Positions 1 through 7,845 of a DNA stretch of 64,000 nt are shown one piece after another. Positions within the stretch are counted from its first letter, which is position 1; each line of letters begins with the position of its first letter. The DNA is from an uncultured Flavobacteriales bacterium (GTDB lineage: Bacteria; Bacteroidota; Bacteroidia; Flavobacteriales_G; Salibacteraceae). The stretch is taken from positions 1-64,000 of the forward strand of contig CAJVZZ010000008.1 in assembly GCA_913020435.1 (NCBI GenBank), written 5' to 3'. The notes under the pieces were generated by a model that saw only the letters and a program-made list of their open reading frames with translations, was not told the origin of the DNA and made no database searches. The translations under genes were made by a program, and so were the position numbers.

Positions 1-939
1 TGGGATTCTTACCAAAACTTTTGGACTGAAATAGTTCCAAACGGATATGTTATTTGTTTTCCCACCACTGAAATGGGTATAACTCCGGACCATCAACAAT
101 TTGGTCAGGATTTAAAGTTTCTGGCTACACAGATGCAAATTGAGTCGCAAGACAGCAGTTCATTATTTTTTAATTCTTTAGCTCCGAAAACAGGCCTTAT
201 TGGTCATTCAATGGGTGGTGGAGCTTCTTTTCTAGCGGCAGAAAATAATTCAGACATACATACATTAATCAATTTTGCTTCAGCAGAAACAAGTCCATCT
301 GCTATTTCAGCCGCTAGCGGCATCAATGTTCCATCTCTTATATTCTCTGGTAATGATGACTGTGTCGCTCCACCAATAGATCATCAAAACATTATGTACG
401 ATAGTTTAAATTCAGATTGTAAAACACAAATAAAAATAATTAACGGCGGTCATTGTTATTTTGCTGATCAAAACGCCACTTGCAGTTTTGGGGAATCATT
501 TTGCAACGGTAATCTTAACATAACCAGGTCTGAACAGCAAGCAGTAACGAATGATTTTTTAAATCTTTGGTTAGACTATTCATTAAAAGGCAATCAAAAT
601 GCATTAACTGTTTTCAACGATTCATTACAAACCTCAAATAGAATAAACTATTTACAAAATTGTAATACTATAGTAGGGCTACCATTTTTAGATATTACTG
701 TTGGAATAGATATTTTCCCTAATCCCGTCATTGAACAATTAAATTTAGTAATTCCAATTGAGAATATAAATGGCATTCTTACAATTAATAATTTGGTTGG
801 CCAACAGGTATATAAAAGCACAATATTGAGCACCAATACTCAAATTAATGTATCTGCTTATGCGAACGGGCCGTATTTCATTAGGTATATTAAAGATTCA
901 ATTATGCAGTACAATAAGATAATAAAAACAGATCGTTAG
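1..939 (+). CDS. Secreted alpha/beta hydrolase with T9SS sorting domain (5' end cut off)
   Basis: The reading frame is open from base 1, so the gene starts left of the window; the first Met in view (base 73) is internal. The visible part is the C-terminal half of an alpha/beta hydrolase of the chlorophyllase/dienelactone-hydrolase type. It has the nucleophile elbow GHSMGGG (Ser codon near base 208), a probable acid in GNDDCVAPP and a catalytic His in NGGHCYF. Several Cys residues after the acid could form disulfides, which fits a secreted enzyme. The last ~75 residues begin with FPNPVIEQLNL and end in basic KIIKTDR, the pattern of a type A T9SS sorting domain, so the product is probably exported through the outer membrane and cleaved or anchored there. 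The substrate cannot be told from sequence. The next gene starts 308 bases later and is probably a separate unit. Confidence 0.85.
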   Translation, partial: WDSYQNFWTEIVPNGYVICFPTTEMGITPDHQQFGQDLKFLATQMQIESQDSSSLFFNSLAPKTGLIGHSMGGGASFLAAENNSDIHTLINFASAETSPSAISAASGINVPSLIFSGNDDCVAPPIDHQNIMYDSLNSDCKTQIKIINGGHCYFADQNATCSFGESFCNGNLNITRSEQQAVTNDFLNLWLDYSLKGNQNALTVFNDSLQTSNRINYLQNCNTIVGLPFLDITVGIDIFPNPVIEQLNLVIPIENINGILTINNLVGQQVYKSTILSTNTQINVSAYANGPYFIRYIKDSIMQYNKIIKTDR

Positions 940-1247
940 CTAATAAAATTGCGCACGCACAGCAATATGTATATTGCATTGCTTCTCTGCGGCACAATAA
1001 CAATGAAATATAGTTGCCGTTGTATGCCATTGAAAAAAGGAAAATTCAAACGCACATTTTAGCACATTTGGTTTTTGTCAACGCTCATTGTCAAAAGCAC
1101 AAGCCAAAACTTGTCGAAGAGTATGTTTTAGCCAGTACTAAAAACGAAATGAATAGAATACTCTTTTATACTAACTTCTGCCAATTGTAAGAAGGAAACA
1201 AACCTTTGTGCACCTCCTGAAAAAAACATTAAAAAATAGAATTAGTT
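940..1247. other. Intergenic region, no gene; repeat-like segment
   Basis: I see no credible coding frame in these 308 bases. The part around 1050-1135 has short repeated words: TTGTCAA occurs twice 13 bases apart, and GCACA/GCACAAGCC words recur. It resembles the dispersed intergenic repeats seen in some Flavobacteriales genomes, but only one copy is in the window, so this is a guess. The last 60 bases, AT-rich and ending in AATTAGTT before the ATG at 1248, probably hold the promoter of the dipeptidase gene. I could not assign a clear TAnnTTTG box. Confidence 0.4.
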
Positions 1248-2237
1248 ATGAAACACCCAGTTATTGATCTGCATTGCGACCTACTAGCACATATGTTGGA
1301 TATGCCCAATCCAGACCCATTTAAACGCGAAGGTATTGGTTGTTCTTTTCCGGCATTGGCCGAAGGAAATGTGAAGCTGCAAGTGATGGCTATTTTTACT
1401 GCTACCCAAAAGGGAAGCACAGCATTGGCTTTAAGACAGAGTGAGATCTTTGCCTCCTTCCTTACCAAATTCCCGAATGATTGCACCTTGATTGACGACG
1501 TAAGCACTTTAGGCCAAATTGCTACATCCTCTAAATTGGGCATGATTGCGGCGATTGAAAATGCCTCGGGGTTTTGCGAAGAGGACGAGCCGCTGGAAGT
1601 TGGTTTAGAGCGATTGGAGCAAATCATCGCTAACACAAAGCGCATCCTATACATTGGATTTACGCACCATGCAGAAAATAGGTTTGGTGGAGGAAATAAT
1701 AGTAAAGCAGGGTTAAAGGAAGATGGAAAAACAGTATTGCAGTATCTGAATGGAAAAAAAATTGCAGTCGATTTTTCACATGCTAGTGATGCCTTGGCTC
1801 ATGATATCCTAGACTATGTTTCAGAGCACAATCTGGATATACCTATTCTGGCGAGTCATTCGAACTACCGAGAAGTTTTCGATCATGTGCGCAACCTGCC
1901 TGACGCTATTGCAAAAGAAATTATCCAACGGGGAGGTATTATTGGAGTTAATTTTTTGAGAGCATTTGTAAATAACGAAGATTCCAATGCACTCTATCAG
2001 CATATCAATTACGGAATTGAATTGGGAGGTTTGAACTCCGTTTGTTTTGGGGCTGATTATTTTAGTACTGATAAACACCCTGACCGATCAAGGGTTCCTT
2101 TTTACTTTAAAGAGCATGGAGATGCAAGCCGCTATCCGTCCATTCTTGAAACGATTGCCCAAAAGGTTTCACCACATGTTATTGAAGGCATCAGTAGTAA
2201 AAATGTGATGCATTATCTTCTTCAACTTTGGAAGTAG
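1248..2237 (+). CDS. Membrane dipeptidase family (peptidase M19)
   Basis: This 329-residue protein matches the M19 (renal dipeptidase) family, zinc TIM-barrel enzymes that cleave dipeptides. The N-terminal metal motif is IDLHCDLL (HxD). Later metal-ligand and barrel segments are VDFSHAS, ILASHSN and FGADYFS, in the usual order. It has no signal peptide, so it is probably cytoplasmic, acting in peptide salvage. The start at MKHPVIDLHCD puts the HxD motif about ten residues in, as is usual for short bacterial M19 proteins. It stands alone between a secreted hydrolase and the convergent uvrA. The substrate (L,L or L,D dipeptide) cannot be judged. Confidence 0.9.
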   Translation: MKHPVIDLHCDLLAHMLDMPNPDPFKREGIGCSFPALAEGNVKLQVMAIFTATQKGSTALALRQSEIFASFLTKFPNDCTLIDDVSTLGQIATSSKLGMIAAIENASGFCEEDEPLEVGLERLEQIIANTKRILYIGFTHHAENRFGGGNNSKAGLKEDGKTVLQYLNGKKIAVDFSHASDALAHDILDYVSEHNLDIPILASHSNYREVFDHVRNLPDAIAKEIIQRGGIIGVNFLRAFVNNEDSNALYQHINYGIELGGLNSVCFGADYFSTDKHPDRSRVPFYFKEHGDASRYPSILETIAQKVSPHVIEGISSKNVMHYLLQLWK

Positions 2238-2321
2238 GGAGCGGATCTGCTGCACTTCTTCAAAACAATACAATGCGTTGCTATTTAAGCTGGTTTTTTT
2301 AGTCAAGGAGGCGGACTTCTC

Positions 2322-5144
2322 CTAACCCTCCATTTCTTTTTTCAGGAACTTACCGGTATAAGATGCTTTGCAAGCTAAAAGACCTTTTTTATCACCTTGA
2401 TAAAGAACTTTTCCGCCTTCATTTCCACCTTCGGGACCAATATCTATGAAGTGATCACCCACTTTTATAAAGTCCATGTTATGTTCAATAACCAACACTG
2501 TATTTCCTTGATCAACAAGTCTATCAAGGACTTTCAATAGAATACGAATATCCTCGAAATGCAGTCCTGTCGTTGGTTCATCTAAAATATAAAAGGTGTT
2601 TCCAGTATTCTTTTTTGCCAATTCACTTGCTAACTTAACACGCTGTGCTTCACCGCCAGAGAGCGTTACACTCGACTGACCTAAAGAAATATATCCTAAC
2701 CCTACTTCATTCAACATTCTGATTTTCAAAGCTATTGAAGGGATCTTCTCAAAGAAAGGCAAAGCCTCTAACAGGGTCATATTTAAGACGTCGGAAATGG
2801 ACTTTCCTTTATAGCGTACTTCTAGTGTTTCTCGATTATAGCGCTTTTCGTTACAGTCTTCACAGGTCACATAAACATCTGGCAAGAAGTTCATCTCTAT
2901 GGTTTTTACACCAGCTCCCTTGCAGGTTTCGCAGCGACCACCCTTAACATTAAATGAAAATCGACCCGGTTTATAGCCTCTAATTTTAGCCTCTGGAAGT
3001 AGCGCAAATAAATTACGAATATCACCGAATACTCCAGTATAAGTGGCTGGATTAGATCTTGGTGTTCGCCCAATTGGACTTTGATCTATTTCTATAACTT
3101 TATCAATATGCTCTAATCCTTTGATGCTTTTATAGGGAAGAGGCTTAGTAACCGATTTATAAACATATTGATTAAGAATAGGGTAGAGGGTATGGTTTAT
3201 CAAACTACTCTTTCCACTTCCCGAAACACCAGTTACCAAGATGAATTTACCTAAAGGCAATTCTATGTTTACATTTTGAAGATTATGGCCAGTAGCTCCT
3301 TTTAAAACTAGCTTTTTGCCATTTCCCGTTCTTGGAGTTGTGCGAACTTCAATTTCTTTTTTACCATTGAGGTAGGTTGCTGTTTCGCTTTTTCCTTTAA
3401 GAATTTGAGCAGGTGTGCCTTCTTCAACGATATATCCACCGTGAACTCCTGCACCCGGGCCTATATCAAAAATATAATCCGCCTCTAACATCATGTCCTT
3501 ATCGTGCTCAACCACCATTACGGAGTTTCCAATATCTCGGAGGTTTTTAAGGGCTTCAATCAGTTTAGAGTTGTCTCTCTGGTGCAATCCAATACTGGGT
3601 TCGTCTAAAATATAGAGCACCCCAACCAATTGAGATCCGATTTGAGTAGCTAATCGAATGCGCTGACCTTCTCCACCAGAAAGCGTTTTTGCTGATCGAT
3701 TAAGAGTCAAATAATTTAAACCAACATCCAATAAAAACTGAATACGCGTTCGGATTTCTTTAACTACTTCTTCCGCTATTTTACCTTGATTTTTAGAAAG
3801 CTTAGAATCTATCGACGCAAACCAAATATCCAATTCAGAAATATTAAGGCTGGCAATATCTCCAATATTTTTGTTGTCGATTTTAAAGTAAAGCGCCTGT
3901 TTTTTTAATCGAGTTCCTCCGCAGGAAGGGCAGGCTACTTTATTCATAAAACTCTGAGCCCAACGCTGGTAACCTCGTCCAAACTCTTCATCCATTTGCT
4001 GTGTAAGCATGCTTACAATTCCATCAAATTGAAATCGATAATTATTATTTACACCAGCTATTTGTGACTCGACAACTATTTCTTCATTACTTCCATACAG
4101 TAATTGATCAATCGTTTCGTCATCCAGATCAGATAGTGGTGATGTGATCTTGTGCCCTTTCGAATTCACTAAACCTTCCACTTGTTTGAAAATCCAATTC
4201 GCCTTGTATGCACCTAGTGGAGCTAAACCGCCTTGTTTTATAGTCTTCTTGGTATCTGGAATAATCTTATCTAAATCAACCTCCGACACTTCTCCTAAGC
4301 CATTGCAACGAGGACAGGCTCCTTTTGGCGAGTTGAATGAAAATAAGTTAGGAGCAGGTAAATCGTATGCTATTCCGGTAGTAGGACACATTAAATCTCT
4401 CGAAAAAAACCGACCCGTTTTTTCATGTTCACCAAGAATCATAATGACGTTATTGCCCATTTTCATGGCAACTTTAAACGATTCCTTAATACGAGCCTTT
4501 GATTTTGTTTCCACCTTTAAACGATCGATAACTAGCTCAATATCATGTGTTTTATAGCGGTCCAATTGCATTCTAGGAACAATATCTTGAAGTTCTCCAT
4601 TTACGCGAACCTTAAGAAACCCTTTTTTTCCTACGTTTTGAAAAAGCTCTCGATAATGTCCTTTTCTTCCACGAACAAGAGGTGCTAAAATTGATATTTT
4701 CTGGCCTTTATATTCGCTTAGAATGAGTTTTAGAATTTCATCATCACTATACTGAACCATTTTCTCTCCAGTATTATAGGAATAGGCATCCGATGCCCGA
4801 GCATATAGCAATCGTATGAAATCGTAAATCTCAGTGATAGTTCCTACAGTGGAGCGAGGACTCTTATTCACTGTTTTTTGCTCAATACTAATTACAGGGC
4901 TAAGTCCGCTGATTTTATCGACGTCTGGCCGCTCTAAGACTCCCATAAATTGTCGAGCATAAGAAGCGAAGGTTTCAATATAACGTCTCTGTCCTTCAGC
5001 ATAAATAGTATCAAATGCCAGAGACGATTTTCCGCTACCACTTAAACCTGTAATAACGACGAGCTTATTTCGGGGAATTTTTACATCAATATTTTTAAGG
5101 TTGTGCTCGCGAGCACCATAAACTTCGAGAAACTCTTGTCGCAT
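2322..5144 (-). CDS. uvrA: Excinuclease ABC subunit A (UvrA)
   Basis: UvrA is the damage-recognition ATPase of nucleotide excision repair; it works as a dimer with UvrB and then hands over to UvrC. The 940-residue length is normal. Both ABC modules are present: Walker A GLSGSGKS near residue 33 and GVSGSGKS in the C-terminal half, with signatures LSGGEGQRI and LSGGEAQRV and Walker B segments [10 protein letters not shown] and [10 protein letters not shown]. The zinc-binding Cys pairs are visible ([32 protein letters not shown]). The gene starts one base after the stop of the lytic transglycosylase gene and is the last gene of a minus-strand run that begins with asnB, so it is probably co-transcribed with cell-envelope genes. 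No SOS-box-like site is evident. Identification is secure. Confidence 0.98.
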   Translation of the reverse strand: MRQEFLEVYGAREHNLKNIDVKIPRNKLVVITGLSGSGKSSLAFDTIYAEGQRRYIETFASYARQFMGVLERPDVDKISGLSPVISIEQKTVNKSPRSTVGTITEIYDFIRLLYARASDAYSYNTGEKMVQYSDDEILKLILSEYKGQKISILAPLVRGRKGHYRELFQNVGKKGFLKVRVNGELQDIVPRMQLDRYKTHDIELVIDRLKVETKSKARIKESFKVAMKMGNNVIMILGEHEKTGRFFSRDLMCPTTGIAYDLPAPNLFSFNSPKGACPRCNGLGEVSEVDLDKIIPDTKKTIKQGGLAPLGAYKANWIFKQVEGLVNSKGHKITSPLSDLDDETIDQLLYGSNEEIVVESQIAGVNNNYRFQFDGIVSMLTQQMDEEFGRGYQRWAQSFMNKVACPSCGGTRLKKQALYFKIDNKNIGDIASLNISELDIWFASIDSKLSKNQGKIAEEVVKEIRTRIQFLLDVGLNYLTLNRSAKTLSGGEGQRIRLATQIGSQLVGVLYILDEPSIGLHQRDNSKLIEALKNLRDIGNSVMVVEHDKDMMLEADYIFDIGPGAGVHGGYIVEEGTPAQILKGKSETATYLNGKKEIEVRTTPRTGNGKKLVLKGATGHNLQNVNIELPLGKFILVTGVSGSGKSSLINHTLYPILNQYVYKSVTKPLPYKSIKGLEHIDKVIEIDQSPIGRTPRSNPATYTGVFGDIRNLFALLPEAKIRGYKPGRFSFNVKGGRCETCKGAGVKTIEMNFLPDVYVTCEDCNEKRYNRETLEVRYKGKSISDVLNMTLLEALPFFEKIPSIALKIRMLNEVGLGYISLGQSSVTLSGGEAQRVKLASELAKKNTGNTFYILDEPTTGLHFEDIRILLKVLDRLVDQGNTVLVIEHNMDFIKVGDHFIDIGPEGGNEGGKVLYQGDKKGLLACKASYTGKFLKKEMEG

Positions 5145-5145
5145 C

Positions 5146-6138
5146 TTAGTTTTTATTCTTAGAAGTGTCTAATTCAGTTACTGGAGGTTGGGTTTGTAAT
5201 TGGTTTATAAACTTTTCATCAGGAATCCTTATCTCGTAATTCTTTCTTTTAGAATTGGTCAGTTCTTTACTTCGTAACCAAGGATTAAGATATTTAAGCA
5301 CTTTGTAGTTTATACCATTTTGAGCTGCAAATTCAGTAAAACTTGAAATAGATGAATCAGTTTCTATGGTTTTATAGGTTATTTCAGGATAAAGATCTTT
5401 AGGTCTAAAGTTAAACCCAAACTTACCCGCATTGGATAAAATGTGTTTTGCTGCAAGAATTCTAAAGAGATATCTCGACGTTTCTGAATTCAATAACAAA
5501 TCGTAATAGGAGTTTACCTCTTGTTTATTCAATTGTCTCTGGAGTCCTGATTGGCCAATGTTGTAAGAAGCCGCTGCAAGTGTCCAAGATCCAAATTTTT
5601 CTTTCGCTTCTTTTAAATAGAGGCAAGCAGCATGTGTTGATTTTTCTATGTGATAACGTTCATCAACTTCGCGAGTTACCTCAAGACCATATTCAGGAGC
5701 AGTTTTTTTCATGATTTGCCAAAAACCTGTCGCTCCTGCAGGAGAAACAACTTGAGTTAGACCACTTTCGATAAGGGCTAAATACTTGAAGTCATTAGGC
5801 ACATTCTCTTCCAGTAATATCTCTTCAATAACTGGAAACCAACGATTCGATCTCTTTATAAAAAGGAGCGTATTTGATTGCCAATAAGTATTTACATGTA
5901 ATTCTCGATCTAGTTTTTCTCTTACATCGATTAAATTCATCGGAACCTTTTCTCCAGCAAATTCGATAGTGCTTGGAAGGTTTAGTGCGAAGATTTTGTA
6001 ATTTGCTTGAAAGACCTTTTGGTAAGATAAGTCTTCTTTTTCCTCATAAGTAGAGTAGGTGAAAAGGTAAATACTAAACGCGGATACAAAAACCGTAACA
6101 CAAACAATTACGATTCCTCTTTGAATTTTACTTTTCAT
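5146..6138 (-). CDS. Membrane-anchored lytic murein transglycosylase (SLT/MltD-like)
   Basis: The 330-residue protein has one N-terminal membrane segment (about residues 8-28) and then an SLT lysozyme-like domain. The catalytic Glu lies in LALIESGLTQ (E124), followed by SPAGATGFWQIM and AASYNIGQSG, all family hallmarks. Such enzymes cut the MurNAc-GlcNAc bond of peptidoglycan with 1,6-anhydro ring formation. The C-terminal ~70 residues (FTEFAAQNGINYKVLKYLNPW, trimmed here to its character: a helix plus an NPW turn) look like one degenerate LysM-like unit rather than the clear LysM repeats of E. coli MltD. Its start overlaps the end of the WecA/TagO-like gene by 11 bases, which implies translational coupling and suggests wall remodelling linked to polysaccharide assembly. 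Confidence 0.88.
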   Translation of the reverse strand: MKSKIQRGIVIVCVTVFVSAFSIYLFTYSTYEEKEDLSYQKVFQANYKIFALNLPSTIEFAGEKVPMNLIDVREKLDRELHVNTYWQSNTLLFIKRSNRWFPVIEEILLEENVPNDFKYLALIESGLTQVVSPAGATGFWQIMKKTAPEYGLEVTREVDERYHIEKSTHAACLYLKEAKEKFGSWTLAAASYNIGQSGLQRQLNKQEVNSYYDLLLNSETSRYLFRILAAKHILSNAGKFGFNFRPKDLYPEITYKTIETDSSISSFTEFAAQNGINYKVLKYLNPWLRSKELTNSKRKNYEIRIPDEKFINQLQTQPPVTELDTSKNKN

Positions 6139-7255
6139 TTATTTCCTTAAACCTCTTTTTCGTTTTTGGCAATTGGGTGATACCAAATAGAACCCCGAAC
6201 ACAATTAAAAACCAAGAGCCGAAAATTAGACTGTAGCTGATGTCCCAAATTGGAAATACATTAACAATGACGCAGATAAGAATAAAACTTACAGTACATA
6301 TTCCTGAGAAAATTTGAGCAACGTTTCTATCTGACAATCCTAAATAGGAAAGGTGATGTGTTGTATGATCTTTTCCTCCAACAAAAGGAGATTGACCGCG
6401 TCTTACACGATTTATGATTACAGTTAATGTGTCACTTATAGGAATAACAAAAGCTAATAGAACAATTATCAATTGTTTTGAAACCGCTTCTTCACTAACT
6501 CCAACTGACTGGTTGTTCCAAAAATAAATGATTCCGAAAACAGCTAGGAAAATCCCTAAAAATTGACTTCCAGTATCGCCCATAAACATTTTTGAAGGGT
6601 GCCAATTAAAAAACAGAAAACCCACTAAACCACCGGAAACCCCAATGAGGGAAGAAATAAAGAAATGATTGAAATTTGGACCTATCCAAGCAACGCTAAT
6701 GGCACAAAAAATTACAAATAACGAAACTACAGTAGTAATAGAATCCATGTTATCCAACATGTTTATAGAATTCATAACAGCAACTACCCAAATTATAGTC
6801 AACAAATAGTTGAAAAGAGGGAGTTCAAAGAACGAAATAAAAGTCCCTGTTAAAATGAGCACCATGCCACAGGCTAGTTGAACAATAAACTTTAGCAAGG
6901 GGTTTGTGTTATAAGCATCGTCTGATAATCCCATCAAAAACGCCATACCAGCCGACAGAAGCACTCCGAGATGCTGAAAGTTTAGATGGTCTAATATAGG
7001 AGGAAATAGCAACGTGTATAACATGTACGTTACTAGAAAAATTATGTAGAAACTAATACCTCCTAGGGCCGGTTTGGACACTGCAGACCATCTAATAATA
7101 CTTTCATCCACATTTCTTCTTCCTAAGTTTTTAGAAAATTTTAGAAAGATGGTATTCATTATAACTGATAGCAAAAGTGCTATGCAAAAAATACCGACGT
7201 ACCTGTATAAATCTATTGAATTCAAATCAATATCAAAGCTAGGGTATGCGTTCAT
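6128..7255 (-). CDS. Polyprenyl-phosphate sugar-1-phosphate transferase (WecA/TagO/MraY family)
   Basis: This 375-residue protein has about ten hydrophobic membrane segments and the conserved cytoplasmic loops of the family: GLSDDAYNTNP (catalytic DD), NSINMLDNMDSIT, HPSKMFMGDTGS and HTTHHLSYLG. These enzymes move a sugar-1-phosphate, usually GlcNAc-1-P, from a UDP-sugar to undecaprenyl phosphate, the first membrane step of O-antigen, capsule or teichoic-type polymers. It is not MraY, which would sit in the mur/dcw cluster. Here it lies between rfbC and a lytic transglycosylase in an exopolysaccharide operon, so I read it as the initiating transferase of that polymer. Sugar specificity is not evident from sequence. 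Confidence 0.9.
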   Translation of the reverse strand: MNAYPSFDIDLNSIDLYRYVGIFCIALLLSVIMNTIFLKFSKNLGRRNVDESIIRWSAVSKPALGGISFYIIFLVTYMLYTLLFPPILDHLNFQHLGVLLSAGMAFLMGLSDDAYNTNPLLKFIVQLACGMVLILTGTFISFFELPLFNYLLTIIWVVAVMNSINMLDNMDSITTVVSLFVIFCAISVAWIGPNFNHFFISSLIGVSGGLVGFLFFNWHPSKMFMGDTGSQFLGIFLAVFGIIYFWNNQSVGVSEEAVSKQLIIVLLAFVIPISDTLTVIINRVRRGQSPFVGGKDHTTHHLSYLGLSDRNVAQIFSGICTVSFILICVIVNVFPIWDISYSLIFGSWFLIVFGVLFGITQLPKTKKRFKEINEK

Positions 7256-7281
7256 AATTGTTGGTTGGATTTAAAAAATAA

Positions 7282-7842
7282 TTAAGTTGATTTATACACA
7301 AATTGACTTTCAAAATCTATAAATTTTGGATGGAACTTATCTTTTTCTGATAGTATTGGATTTTTCGAATTCCATTTTATATCGAGATCCTCATCATTCC
7401 ATAAAATCCCACCTTCTGATTCTTTATTGTACATACTAGAGCACTTGTAGTTAAACAGTGAGTTGTCTTCAAGTGTTTCAAAGCCATGAGCAAACCCTTC
7501 TGGAATAAATAAAAAGAGTTTATTTTTAGCACTCAGTTCAATTCCAAAATGCTCACCATAAGTAGGAGAGCCCTTTCTAATATCAACCACAACATCATAT
7601 ACAGAGCCTAAAACCGCTCGAACGAGTTTAGCTTGAGCATGTGGAGGTTTTTGGAAATGTAACCCGCGTATAACATTTTTAAAAACCGATAAAGATTGAT
7701 TGTCTTGCTTAAAATCATGAGTAATACCTAGATCGTGAAACCTATTTCGGCTATAAGATTCAAAAAAATAACCTCGCTCATCTTCGAAAACATTGGGTTC
7801 TAGAACAAATAGGTCTTTTATAGGTTCATCGACTAATTTCAT
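7282..7842 (-). CDS. rfbC: dTDP-4-dehydrorhamnose 3,5-epimerase (RmlC)
   Basis: A 186-residue cupin protein of normal length for RmlC. It shows VIRGLHFQKPPHAQAKLVR (catalytic His62), FIPEGFAHGF and the Tyr-rich strand NYKCSSMYN, followed by ILWNDEDLDIKW, all diagnostic. The enzyme epimerises dTDP-4-keto-6-deoxyglucose at C3 and C5 on the way to dTDP-L-rhamnose. It is the only rhamnose-pathway gene in the window; rfbA, rfbB and rfbD must be elsewhere. It lies three bases after the BY-kinase gene and is clearly in the same transcript. Confidence 0.95.
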   Translation of the reverse strand: MKLVDEPIKDLFVLEPNVFEDERGYFFESYSRNRFHDLGITHDFKQDNQSLSVFKNVIRGLHFQKPPHAQAKLVRAVLGSVYDVVVDIRKGSPTYGEHFGIELSAKNKLFLFIPEGFAHGFETLEDNSLFNYKCSSMYNKESEGGILWNDEDLDIKWNSKNPILSEKDKFHPKFIDFESQFVYKST

Positions 7843-7845
7843 GTT

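Noticed and set aside
2238-2321. Short GGAG/CTCC hairpin between the M19 gene and uvrA
   Set aside because: The stem is only four bases with no T run; not a convincing terminator.
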